Notes under the pieces: generated by a model
The model's input: only the letters and a program-made list of their open reading frames with translations
What the model was told of the DNA's origin: nothing
Database searches by the model: none
Shown here: one piece after another, positions 1-4,970 of the stretch
How positions within the stretch are numbered: position 1 is the first letter of the stretch
How the letters are laid out: the number at the start of each line of letters is the position of its first letter
Position numbers and translations under genes: made by a program
Source of the DNA: an uncultured Collinsella sp.
GTDB taxonomy: Bacteria > Actinomycetota > Coriobacteriia > Coriobacteriales > Coriobacteriaceae
Direction of reading: 5' to 3'
DNA: 5,097 nt
NCBI GenBank assembly: GCA_900757265.1
Contig: CAAENW010000067.1
Location: 1-5,097, forward strand

Positions 1-1
1 C

Positions 2-499
2 TCGGACTTCATGCACTACGCCAACGACAACGCGGTTGTCAAGGCGATCTATGACTTTACGCATGGCCCTCTGCGTCCGCTGTTTATCGGTATCGTGGTG
101 GCGCTGGTGCTCGTGAGCCTGTATTTCCCCGTGCGCGACCTCTACGTTGCCAAACGCTCGAGCGACATCTTGGCCAAGCAGGTCGAGATTCGCCAGCAGT
201 ACAACGACGAGCTGCAGAAAAGCGTCGACAAACTGCTCTCGGAGGAGGGCATTAAGGACGCGGCGACCGAGGATCTGGGCCTGGTGATGCCCGGCGAGAC
301 CAAGATTGACGTGCTGGGCCTGGACGACGATTCGGATTCGTCTTCGAGCAAGAAGTCGTCGAACGCCAAAAAGGCCAGCGAAGTGGCCAAAGAGATCGAA
401 GAGGTGGGCAAGGACGCGCCGTGGTACATCCAGACGCTCGACATGCTGTTTGGATTTAACGGCGTCGAGGGTCAGACGGTCGCGTCCAGCGGCGAATAG
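2..499 (+). CDS. FtsB/DivIC-type septum formation initiator protein, 5' end cut off by the window
   Basis: Probable divisome protein of the FtsB/DivIC (septum formation initiator) family: a bitopic membrane protein whose coiled coil would pair with FtsL-type partners at the division site. Counting from the ATG at 11, there is a short cytoplasmic N-terminus, one membrane segment at about residues 24-40, then a charged helical stretch at about 45-77 rich in Q, E, K and L that suits a coiled coil. An acidic, Ser/Lys-rich low-complexity linker follows at about 100-128, and a short C-terminal segment contains PWYIQTLDMLFGF. The reading frame is open to the window edge and no Shine-Dalgarno site precedes the ATG at 11, so the true start is probably upstream. 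The ppx gene follows after 20 bases on the same strand, as a likely operon. The family call rests on topology and neighbourhood rather than a strong motif. The low-complexity tail is longer than in short FtsB proteins, resembling actinobacterial members. Confidence 0.75.
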   Translation, partial: SDFMHYANDNAVVKAIYDFTHGPLRPLFIGIVVALVLVSLYFPVRDLYVAKRSSDILAKQVEIRQQYNDELQKSVDKLLSEEGIKDAATEDLGLVMPGETKIDVLGLDDDSDSSSSKKSSNAKKASEVAKEIEEVGKDAPWYIQTLDMLFGFNGVEGQTVASSGE

Positions 500-504
500 C
501 GCCC

Positions 505-513
505 GGAGGGGAG
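505..513 (+). promoter_or_regulatory. Shine-Dalgarno site of ppx
   Basis: GGAGGGGAG ends six bases before the ATG at 520 and lies in the 20-base gap after the ftsB-like stop codon. It fixes the ppx start and indicates independent translation within a likely shared transcript. Confidence 0.8.
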
Positions 514-519
514 CCTGCA

Positions 520-1521
520 ATGACGAATTGCAAACGATATAAGGTGGCGGCGATTGACTTGGGAACGGTGTCGTCGCGACTGGTGCTGGCCCAGGTCGAG
601 GGCGGGGCGATCGTGGAATCGTCCAAGCATACCGAGATTACCGATCTAGGCGAGGGTGTCGACGCGACGGGGCGCTTTTGCGAGGCGGCCGTTGAGCGCG
701 TGCTTGCCGCATGCCGCATGTTTGCGGACGAGGCACGTGCCTTTGGGGTCGCGTGCATCTGCACCACCTGCACGAGCGCCGCGCGCGATGCATCCAATGC
801 CGCACTGCTGCTGGACGGCCTGCGCGATCTGGGGCTTGAGCCGCAGGTGATTCCGGGCGAGGTCGAGGCGCGCCTGACGTTTTTTGGCGTGGCGCACGAC
901 TTTGCAGGCGAGCGCATTATTGTCGCGGATTCGGGCGGCGGGTCCACGGAACTCGCGACGGGTGTGTACGCACCGGAGCGTGGGGTCTTTGCGCTGGAGG
1001 GCACGCGTTCGCTGGACATTGGCTGCCGTCGTGTGACGGAGCGGTTTTTCTCGGCATTGCCGCCAACGGACGGCGAGCTTGCTGCCGCCGCCAACTGGGC
1101 GGGCGAGCAGTTCGCTGCCTATTTTGAGGGCCTGCCCGTCGATTTTGAGCGTGCCGAGCGCCTGGTCACGGTGGGTGGCACCGTCACCACGCTCGTGGCG
1201 CTCGTTCACGAGCTGGAGCCGTACGACTCGAGTTTTGTGCACCTGCGCGAGCTTTCGATGGAGCAGGTCTCGGCCGCTATCGAGCGCATGTCCACGCTGG
1301 ATGTTGCAGGCATCGCCGCGCTGCCAGGCGTGCAGCCCAAACGCGCGGGCGTGATCTTGGCCGGTGCCGTGGTAATTCGCGAGCTCATGCGCGCTGGCAA
1401 TTACGACACGCTCACCGTAAGCGAGAACAGCTTGCTTGCCGGCATGGCCGCCACCATCAACGAGACTCTCGACGGCGCGACCCCCACCATCGCATGGACC
1501 CCGAGTCTGAGCACCCTCTAA
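520..1521 (+). CDS. ppx: Ppx/GppA family phosphatase (exopolyphosphatase-like)
   Basis: Member of the Ppx/GppA family of the actin/Hsp70-like ATPase fold; relatives hydrolyse inorganic polyphosphate from the chain end or remove the 5' phosphate of pppGpp. The 333 residues contain the family landmarks in order: N-terminal phosphate loop AAIDLGT...SRL (10-21), the GEVEARL segment (113-119) whose E116 fits the catalytic glutamate, the second phosphate loop DSGGGSTEL (137-145), SLDIG, then VGGTVTTL (218-225), and a C-terminal LPGVQPKRAGVILAGA and VSENSLLAGM. The length fits the short two-domain form lacking the extra HD-like C-terminal domains of the roughly 500-residue E. coli Ppx. The usual Asn in the first loop (DxGTNS) is Val17 here. 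ATG at 520 is preceded by a strong GGAGGGGAG site at 505-513. The gene lies 20 bases after the ftsB-like gene. Whether the substrate is polyphosphate or pppGpp cannot be told from sequence. Confidence 0.9.
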   Translation: MTNCKRYKVAAIDLGTVSSRLVLAQVEGGAIVESSKHTEITDLGEGVDATGRFCEAAVERVLAACRMFADEARAFGVACICTTCTSAARDASNAALLLDGLRDLGLEPQVIPGEVEARLTFFGVAHDFAGERIIVADSGGGSTELATGVYAPERGVFALEGTRSLDIGCRRVTERFFSALPPTDGELAAAANWAGEQFAAYFEGLPVDFERAERLVTVGGTVTTLVALVHELEPYDSSFVHLRELSMEQVSAAIERMSTLDVAGIAALPGVQPKRAGVILAGAVVIRELMRAGNYDTLTVSENSLLAGMAATINETLDGATPTIAWTPSLSTL

Positions 1522-1552
1522 AACTAGTCTTTTTGGGACGGGGCTATTTTAG
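1518..1552. terminator. possible bidirectional terminator between convergent ppx and ATPase genes
   Basis: An imperfect inverted repeat, CTAAAACTAG (1518-1527) against CTATTTTAG (1544-1552), gives nine pairs with one bulged base and a 16-base loop containing a T-run and GGGACGGGG. It spans the ppx stop codon and almost all of the 35-base gap to the ATPase stop codon. The stem is AT-rich and lacks a clean T-tail, so this is a weak call based mainly on position. Confidence 0.35.
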
Positions 1553-1556
1553 CTAC

Positions 1557-2858
1557 TTATGCCAGCCTGTCGATTTGCCCAATCTCCCAAAGCGGAATAT
1601 TGACGAGCATGTCCTCGTCTCTATATGCCGCCAGGGAGGTCCTCACACAACGCATGAGCTTGAATTTTTCGCAGGCTATTTTCAGGCTCTTTGCTTTGAG
1701 GTTCTCCGCCGCCTTGACCTCAAGCGGAAGCACGGTTCCCGCATGGTCGATGGCAAAGTCGGTTTCGGCATTGCCGGAGGTAGAGGACCAGTACGCAGGA
1801 CTTTTGCCTTGCAGCAAGAGTTCCTGTGCGACATATTGCTCGGTGAGCGAGCCCTTAAACTCAGTGAAAACAGCGGATCCGTTTAGGACGATGGTCGGGG
1901 GGAGGCTGGAGAGCGCTCCAAGGATGCCGGTGTCAATGCAAAATAGTTTGAAGCCCGAGAGATCCTCATAGCTCAAGAGCGGTGCTCTGAGGGCAGAAAC
2001 GCGCGGAACCTTATGAACGATTCCGTAGTCCGCGAGCCACTGGAGGCTTTCCTCAAAATCGCGTGCGCGCGCTCCGGGGCGAAGGGCGCCATAGACAAAC
2101 TTCTTGTTCTCCTTGGCAAGCTGGCCGGGAAGGGATTTCCAAACCAACCTCATGCGCTCGACGATGCGGGCGGGTGCATGTTTGCCAAAATCGGATTCGT
2201 AAGCCTCGATGATTTGCTGCTGAAGCCTTCGGGCTTCGATGAAGTCGCGTGTCTCGGCGAAAGCGGAGACAACTTCGGGCATACCACCGACAACAAGGTA
2301 TTCCTTGAGCAAGTGCTCGAGCTTTTCGGTAACGTTTGCTAGAAGGTTCATGTCTGCGGCAAGGATGGCGTCGGCGAGCGGGTTGCCGTCGACGGCACGA
2401 ACGAACTCGGCAAACCCCATGGGACGCATGGTGAGCTGGTCGATTTTGCCGACGGGAAATGACTCGTTTTCGCGTCGGAGCGCGAGACCCATATAGGAGC
2501 CGGCTGCTACGATGTGGTATTCGGGTGCAAGTTCGTTGAAGTACTTGAGCGAGGTGATCCCGTGTGGCGCCTCTTGGATCTCGTCGAAGATGATGAGCGT
2601 GTCTGCCGGCGTTATGGTTTGGCCACTTAGGAGTTCTATCTGGGAGATGATGCGCTTGGGGTCGAGGTCCCCATCGAACAGCGAACGTGCGCTCGGCTCG
2701 AGCATAAAGTCAAAACGAATGACGTTTCGATACTGCTGGCTTGCGAATTTGTTAAGAAGCCACGTCTTTCCTGTCTGGCGGGCTCCCTTAAGCAAGAGAG
2801 GTTTGCGATTCGCCCTTGATTTCCAAGCGATAAGTTCACTCATAAGCTGTCGTTGCAT
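1557..2858 (-). CDS. AAA+ ATPase with C-terminal DUF4143 domain
   Basis: A 433-residue P-loop ATPase of the widespread AAA_14/DUF4143 type, whose cellular role is mostly unknown. Seen in order: Walker A GARQTGKT (25-32), Walker B LIIFDEIQ (88-95), a sensor-1-like VAAGS (117-121), a helical middle, and a C-terminal DUF4143 region with D367 (AETDF) and E380/K382 (PLEVKA). This D...ExK spacing is the PD-(D/E)XK-like signature common in the family; activity as a nuclease is not established. The chosen ATG at 2858 has GGGAGG four bases upstream; a TTG four codons earlier (2870) would put that site inside the gene. It is single-gene, convergent with ppx. Base composition is lower than its neighbours (for example 32/60 G+C in 1561-1620 against 41/60 in 1141-1200 of ppx), which fits acquired, accessory DNA. 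The reading frame is intact. Confidence 0.88.
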   Translation of the reverse strand: MQRQLMSELIAWKSRANRKPLLLKGARQTGKTWLLNKFASQQYRNVIRFDFMLEPSARSLFDGDLDPKRIISQIELLSGQTITPADTLIIFDEIQEAPHGITSLKYFNELAPEYHIVAAGSYMGLALRRENESFPVGKIDQLTMRPMGFAEFVRAVDGNPLADAILAADMNLLANVTEKLEHLLKEYLVVGGMPEVVSAFAETRDFIEARRLQQQIIEAYESDFGKHAPARIVERMRLVWKSLPGQLAKENKKFVYGALRPGARARDFEESLQWLADYGIVHKVPRVSALRAPLLSYEDLSGFKLFCIDTGILGALSSLPPTIVLNGSAVFTEFKGSLTEQYVAQELLLQGKSPAYWSSTSGNAETDFAIDHAGTVLPLEVKAAENLKAKSLKIACEKFKLMRCVRTSLAAYRDEDMLVNIPLWEIGQIDRLA

Positions 2859-2862
2859 ATTG

Positions 2863-2868
2863 CCTCCC
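2863..2868 (-). promoter_or_regulatory. Shine-Dalgarno site of the ATPase gene (decides the start)
   Basis: GGGAGG on the minus strand lies four bases before the ATG at 2858. It overlaps the codons that would follow an alternative TTG start at 2870, so the ATG is preferred. Confidence 0.75.
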
Positions 2869-2881
2869 AACCCTCTCGGCT

Positions 2882-2887
2882 AGTATA
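2882..2887 (-). promoter_or_regulatory. probable -10 element of the ATPase gene
   Basis: TATACT on the minus strand, 23 bases before the ATG at 2858, would place the transcript start near 2875 and give a leader of roughly 17 bases. No good TTGACA-like box is found 16-18 bases upstream; that position falls in the proximal, degenerate unit of the palindrome array. This suggests a promoter controlled by a bound protein, but that is inference. Confidence 0.45.
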
Positions 2888-2895
2888 AGGCCATA

Positions 2896-2985
2896 TGCGC
2901 GTTTCCCTTGGAAAATGTGCGAGACAACCACGTTTTTCCATCGAAAAATGTGCGAGACAACCACGTTCTTCCATCGAAAAATGTG
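2896..2985. repeat. 33-bp-period array of palindromes in front of the ATPase gene
   Basis: Three units at an exact 33-base period. Each has a 24-base palindrome with 10-base arms around CATC, of the form CACGTTTTTC-CATC-GAAAAATGTG. The units lie at 2929-2952 (best), 2962-2985 (one arm change) and 2896-2919 (degenerate, right arm kept). The 9-base spacer CGAGACAAC is identical at 2920-2928 and 2953-2961. The array is about 42% G+C by hand count over 2941-3000, far below the flanking genes. It sits 24 to 113 bases upstream of the ATPase -10 box, so tandem operator sites are one reading; a degraded intergenic repeat is another. Confidence 0.7.
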
Positions 2986-3002
2986 GGAGTATCAACCTAA
3001 GC

Positions 3003-3063
3003 TGCGGTGAAATAGTTCTTAAATAGGCTGGTAAACAGCATAAACAAGAACTATTCCACCGCA
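3003..3063. repeat. 61-bp near-perfect inverted repeat (hairpin element)
   Basis: Arms of 18 bases at 3003-3020 and 3046-3063 (TGCGGTGAAATAGTTCTT and its complement) match at 17 of 18 positions around a 25-base centre, which itself contains GCTG-GTAAA-CAGC. The single mismatch becomes a G-U pair when read as minus-strand RNA, so that strand folds along its whole stem. There is no T-tail typical of a terminator. It may be a miniature palindromic element or an RNA structure in the leader region of the ATPase; no target-site duplication is evident. Confidence 0.7.
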
Positions 3064-3085
3064 ACTTATCATCCGTGTCGGCATC

Positions 3086-3126
3086 CACAAGAAACGAGCC
3101 CGCGTCTCCGGGGGACACGGGCTCGT
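3086..3126 (-). terminator. terminator hairpin, second copy of the tRNA-Leu terminator
   Basis: On the minus strand ACGAGCCCG (3126-3118) pairs with CGGGCTCGT (3102-3094), a nine-pair GC-rich stem, followed by TTTCTTGTGG. It is the copy, 196 bases away, of the terminator following tRNA-Leu, and here it follows only a fragment of that tRNA. Confidence 0.65.
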
Positions 3127-3136
3127 AAACAATGCG

Positions 3137-3154
3137 TGGTAGGGGCGGTGGGAC
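3137..3154 (-). pseudogene. 3'-end fragment of tRNA-Leu
   Basis: These 18 bases are identical to the 3' end of the intact tRNA-Leu (3333-3350): the 3' part of the T arm, the 3' acceptor strand, the discriminator A and CCA. The rest of the tRNA is absent; the sequence changes abruptly at 3155 into a hairpin cluster. The similarity continues on the other side through the terminator to 3089, with 7 differences over 66 bases. It is either a tRNA copy that lost its 5' part or a scar of integration at the tRNA 3' end. Confidence 0.65.
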
Positions 3155-3284
3155 GTCTGCGAATTTGCGCAGCAAATACGCACCGGCCTCGGTCGCCTGC
3201 CGGCGCCCTCGCCGGCTCGCTACAAACGCTCCGCGTTTGCTTAACGCTCGCCCCCTCGCGGGTTCGAGCCCCACCGGCGTGCAA
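3155..3284. repeat. 130-bp cluster of hairpins between the two tRNA-Leu ends
   Basis: No gene is seen here. Three strong inverted repeats follow one another: 3158-3168 with 3172-3182 (11 bases, one mismatch, loop GCA); GCCGGCG at 3199-3205 with 3210-3216 (perfect, loop CCCT); and CAAACGC at 3223-3229 with 3233-3239 (perfect, loop TCC). The segment ends with GCGGGTTCGAGCCCCAC (3258-3274), which looks like a tRNA T arm on the + strand with one stem mismatch, opposite in direction to tRNA-Leu. Its edges coincide with the edges of the 66-base direct repeats. Confidence 0.6.
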
Positions 3285-3322
3285 AAGAAACGAGCCCGCA
3301 TCCCTGGGGGACACGGGCTCGT
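3281..3322 (-). terminator. Rho-independent terminator of tRNA-Leu
   Basis: On the minus strand, ten bases past the CCA, ACGAGCCCG (3322-3314) pairs perfectly with CGGGCTCGT (3298-3290). An inner TCCC/GGGA stem lies within the loop, and the T-rich tail TTTCTTTT follows. Confidence 0.85.
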
Positions 3323-3332
3323 AAGCACTACA

Positions 3333-3417
3333 TGGTAGGGGCGGTGGGACTCGAACCCACAATCCTTGCGGCGAGAGATTTTAAGTCTCCTGCGTATGCC
3401 AATTCCGCCACGCCCCC
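3333..3417 (-). tRNA. tRNA-Leu, anticodon UAA, CCA encoded
   Basis: Full cloverleaf on the minus strand: acceptor GGGGGCG (3417-3411) with CGCCCCT, TG, D stem GCG/CGC, and anticodon stem GGAGA (3390-3386)/TCTCT. The seven-base loop CTTAAAA places the anticodon TAA at 3383-3381, which reads UUA codons (and UUG by wobble). An extended variable arm around GCAA is typical of leucine tRNAs, followed by T arm GTGGG-TTCGAGT-CCCAC, discriminator A and genomic CCA. It lies 31 bases downstream of the helical-repeat protein gene on the same strand; the gap contains the small palindrome AGACT-AGA-AGTCT (3421-3433). Its own promoter was not clear to me. Its 3' end and terminator are duplicated downstream. 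Confidence 0.96.
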
Positions 3418-3448
3418 GTGAGACTAGAAGTCTAGCACAAGCCGTCCG

Positions 3449-4072
3449 TTACGCGTTGACGGCCATCGAGTGCTGGCCTGACTTTTCCAAGTACTCGGCA
3501 AACTTGGCTTCGTCGCCCTTGTTCTGGTACTGCAGGGCCAGCAGGTACTCCAAGCGGCAGCGCTTGACCGGGTCGTCGCCGACATCCTCGAGCATGCGCT
3601 CCAGCTCGGGAATGTCGTTGTGACGCTTGAGGATCATCGTGTCGTACATCAGCTGGCACTCGTGCGCGACCGCCTCGGCCTGACCGCCCTCAAAGCCCTT
3701 GATTTCGTGCAGCAGCTCCTTGGACTTTTTGCGGTCCTCCTGGCCAACGTAGTAGTTAAAGGCCTTGATCACCAGGTCGACGCGCTGCATCTTGGGCAGG
3801 TTGAGTCCCAGCAGCAGGTCGAACATCTCGCCGGCGCGCTCGTGGTCCTCGCGCAGCAGATAGGAGTTTAGACGCAGGTAGTCGCGGTTGTAGCGCGGGT
3901 ACAGCATGCTGGTGAGTTTGCCGTCGAGCAAACGATCGAACTCGGCCCACTGTTTGGCGGCCATCAACTGTTGCAGGCGTTTAAACGTAGTGCGTTTTTT
4001 GACGCTAAAGAACACCGATACGGCGATACAGATGATAACGACGGCGGTCCAGAGTGTGCGGGAATCGGGCAT
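3449..4072 (-). CDS. membrane-anchored helical-repeat (TPR-like) protein of unknown function
   Basis: Not recognised as a named family. The 207-residue product has one N-terminal membrane segment (about residues 7-24, WTAVVIICIAVSVFFSV) followed by KKR, so the rest is most likely cytoplasmic. The remainder is almost wholly amphipathic helix, with paired helices such as LQQLMAAKQWAEFDRLLDG, YLRLNSYLLREDHERAGEMFDLLLG and CRLEYLLALQYQNKGDEAKFAEYLEKSG. These resemble degenerate tetratricopeptide-type repeats, which usually form protein-binding surfaces. No catalytic motif is seen. The ATG at 4072 is preceded by AAGGAT six bases upstream. A perfect TATAAT lies further upstream (4133-4128), divergent from the PTS gene. 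A role as a scaffold at the membrane is only inference. Confidence 0.8.
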   Translation of the reverse strand: MPDSRTLWTAVVIICIAVSVFFSVKKRTTFKRLQQLMAAKQWAEFDRLLDGKLTSMLYPRYNRDYLRLNSYLLREDHERAGEMFDLLLGLNLPKMQRVDLVIKAFNYYVGQEDRKKSKELLHEIKGFEGGQAEAVAHECQLMYDTMILKRHNDIPELERMLEDVGDDPVKRCRLEYLLALQYQNKGDEAKFAEYLEKSGQHSMAVNA

Positions 4073-4106
4073 GTTAGGATCCTTAGTCGCTCATAAAGCG
4101 AGCGGT

Positions 4107-4135
4107 ATGACAACACGTACTAGATGTATTATACG
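4107..4135 (+). promoter_or_regulatory. possible promoter of the EIIB-VOC unit
   Basis: ATGACA (4107-4112, five of six bases of TTGACA), a 17-base spacer and TATACG (4130-4135) form a plausible + strand promoter. Transcription would start near 4142 and leave a leader of about 94 bases. That leader can form a stem TGGCA...CTCA with TGAGTGCCA (4152-4182). No known riboswitch class was recognised. Confidence 0.4.
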
Positions 4136-4157
4136 CAGCGCACAAGCAAACTGGCAT
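4128..4157 (-). promoter_or_regulatory. probable promoter of the helical-repeat protein gene
   Basis: A perfect -10 box TATAAT (4133-4128, minus strand) is preceded after 18 bases by a weak -35-like ATGCCA (4157-4152). The predicted transcript start near 4121 gives a leader of about 50 bases before the ATG at 4072. It overlaps the opposing promoter of the PTS gene. Confidence 0.5.
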
Positions 4158-4235
4158 AAAAGCTCATCGAGGCTGAGTGCCATCGCTCGCTGCGGTACAC
4201 TTACCTAAAGTAAACCATGAAGGGAGACATTACCT

Positions 4236-4523
4236 ATGAAGAAGATCGTTTTGGCTTGCGGTGCTGGCGCTGCTACTTCCACGCTCGTTGCCCAGAAGGT
4301 CGCCACCATGCTCGATGCCAACGGTTATGCCGGCAAGTACGAGATCGTGCAGTGCGCTATCTCCGAGGCCAAGGACTACTGCGACGAGGGCGCCGATCTG
4401 CTGATCGCCACCACCGTTGCCCCTGAGGGCCTCACCTGCCCGTACGTGAGCGGCGTGCCCTTCATGACCGGCATGAACCGCGTCGCTGCCGAGAAGGCCG
4501 TCCTCGACGTCATGGCTCAGTAG
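4236..4523 (+). CDS. PTS system EIIB component, galactitol/lactose-type fold
   Basis: A 95-residue stand-alone EIIB protein of the sugar phosphotransferase system; it would accept phosphate from an EIIA on a cysteine and pass it to sugar during uptake by EIIC. The N-terminus KKIVLACGAGAATSTLVAQKV carries the phosphocysteine C8 at the end of the first strand, followed by the phosphate-binding loop (9-16). This arrangement is typical of GatB and related EIIB proteins. The rest (YEIVQCAISEA, ADLLIATTV, VPFMTGMN) matches the alternating strand-helix fold, and the size is normal for the family. The ATG at 4236 has AAGGGAG nine bases upstream. No EIIA or EIIC lies within the window; the next gene, 11 bases downstream, is a VOC protein. 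The sugar cannot be deduced; galactitol-like or pentitol substrates are possible. Confidence 0.85.
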   Translation: MKKIVLACGAGAATSTLVAQKVATMLDANGYAGKYEIVQCAISEAKDYCDEGADLLIATTVAPEGLTCPYVSGVPFMTGMNRVAAEKAVLDVMAQ

Positions 4524-4534
4524 GCGCTGACTGT

Positions 4535-4909
4535 ATGAGTGAGCAGAACGCCAATCCGGTCGAGCTCTTTGGCATGCGCGTTGCCCATGTGGGCATTAAC
4601 GCCACCGACCCGGCAGATGCCCTGGAGATCGCGGAGCTGTTCTCGACGATGATGGGCCTGCCCGTTATCGAGACCCCGGTTTCGTACTTTAACGATTCGC
4701 TGATCGAGGTCATGAAGCAGAACGGTCGTGGCACCAAGGGCCACATCGGCTTTGCCGTCAACGACATCGATGCGGCCGAGAAGTGGTTTGCCGAGCGCGG
4801 GCTCGAGGTCAACGAGGAGTCGCGCGTGCTGCTGCCCGACGGCGGCACTAAGCTCGTGTACTTTAAGCGCGAGTTCGCCGGCTTCGCCGTGCACCTGTGC
4901 CGCGAGTAG
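4535..4909 (+). CDS. VOC-fold (glyoxalase/bleomycin resistance superfamily) protein
   Basis: A 124-residue protein with two vicinal-oxygen-chelate half modules. Potential metal ligands sit at the expected strand positions: H18 (AHVGIN), E58 (LIEVMK), H70 (GHIGFAV) and H120 (FAVHLCRE). The fourth ligand is more often Glu, so this His is a variation. The pattern HVGIN...IEVMK...GHI...GGTKLVYFKREFAGFAVHL resembles, from memory, the VOC domain fused to the C-terminus of some clostridial KDPG/KHG aldolase proteins rather than classical glyoxalase I. A role in sugar-acid metabolism is therefore possible but unproven. It begins 11 bases after the EIIB stop with only a weak ribosome site, so coupled translation is likely. 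ATG at 4574 is a less likely start, since it leaves only four residues before H18. A strong terminator follows. Confidence 0.82.
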   Translation: MSEQNANPVELFGMRVAHVGINATDPADALEIAELFSTMMGLPVIETPVSYFNDSLIEVMKQNGRGTKGHIGFAVNDIDAAEKWFAERGLEVNEESRVLLPDGGTKLVYFKREFAGFAVHLCRE

Positions 4910-4932
4910 CGCACAAGCTGCCATAGCTAACG

Positions 4933-4970
4933 AAAAATGGGGTAAGGCCACGTGGCCTTACCCCATTTTT
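4933..4970. terminator. perfect 38-bp palindromic terminator
   Basis: Two 19-base halves (4933-4951 and 4952-4970) are exact reverse complements, with CACGTG at the centre and A5/T5 at the ends. It gives a GC-rich stem with T-tails in both directions and lies 23 bases after the VOC stop codon. It probably ends the EIIB-VOC transcript and could also stop transcription from the right. Confidence 0.9.

Noticed and set aside
456..1094. Long minus-strand open frame opposite ppx (and 646-1242, 1206-1400)
   Set aside because: Antisense shadows of a well-supported gene in GC-rich DNA, with arginine/serine/alanine-rich unstructured translations.
2013..2342. Plus-strand open frames across the ATPase gene (also 1494-1886, 1600-1971, 2239-2496, 2512-2883)
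   Set aside because: They lie opposite a gene with intact Walker and DUF4143 motifs and show no domain features or ribosome sites of their own.
2896..2985. Possible CRISPR array
   Set aside because: The repeat period is only 33 bases, with palindrome plus constant spacer; there are no variable spacers and no cas genes.
3258..3280. Complete tRNA on the + strand ending near 3280
   Set aside because: Only a T-arm-like motif is present; no acceptor partner, anticodon arm or D arm could be found upstream.
2840..3328. 162-residue minus-strand open frame including the repeat HFSMEERGCLA/HFSMEKRGCLA
   Set aside because: It runs through two terminators, the tRNA-Leu fragment, the inverted repeat and the palindrome array and overlaps the ATPase start. 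The 11-residue repeat is a by-product of the 33-base DNA period.
4142..4235. Riboswitch or T-box in the leader of the EIIB gene
   Set aside because: Only a modest stem is seen; no conserved core of any known class was recognised.
4217..4426. Alternative ATG at 4217, upstream of the EIIB gene
   Set aside because: Different frame from EIIB, no ribosome site before it, and an arginine/cysteine-rich translation without family features.
4510..4951. Minus-strand open frames opposite the VOC gene
   Set aside because: Shadows of the VOC gene; one runs into the palindromic terminator region without any recognisable motif.
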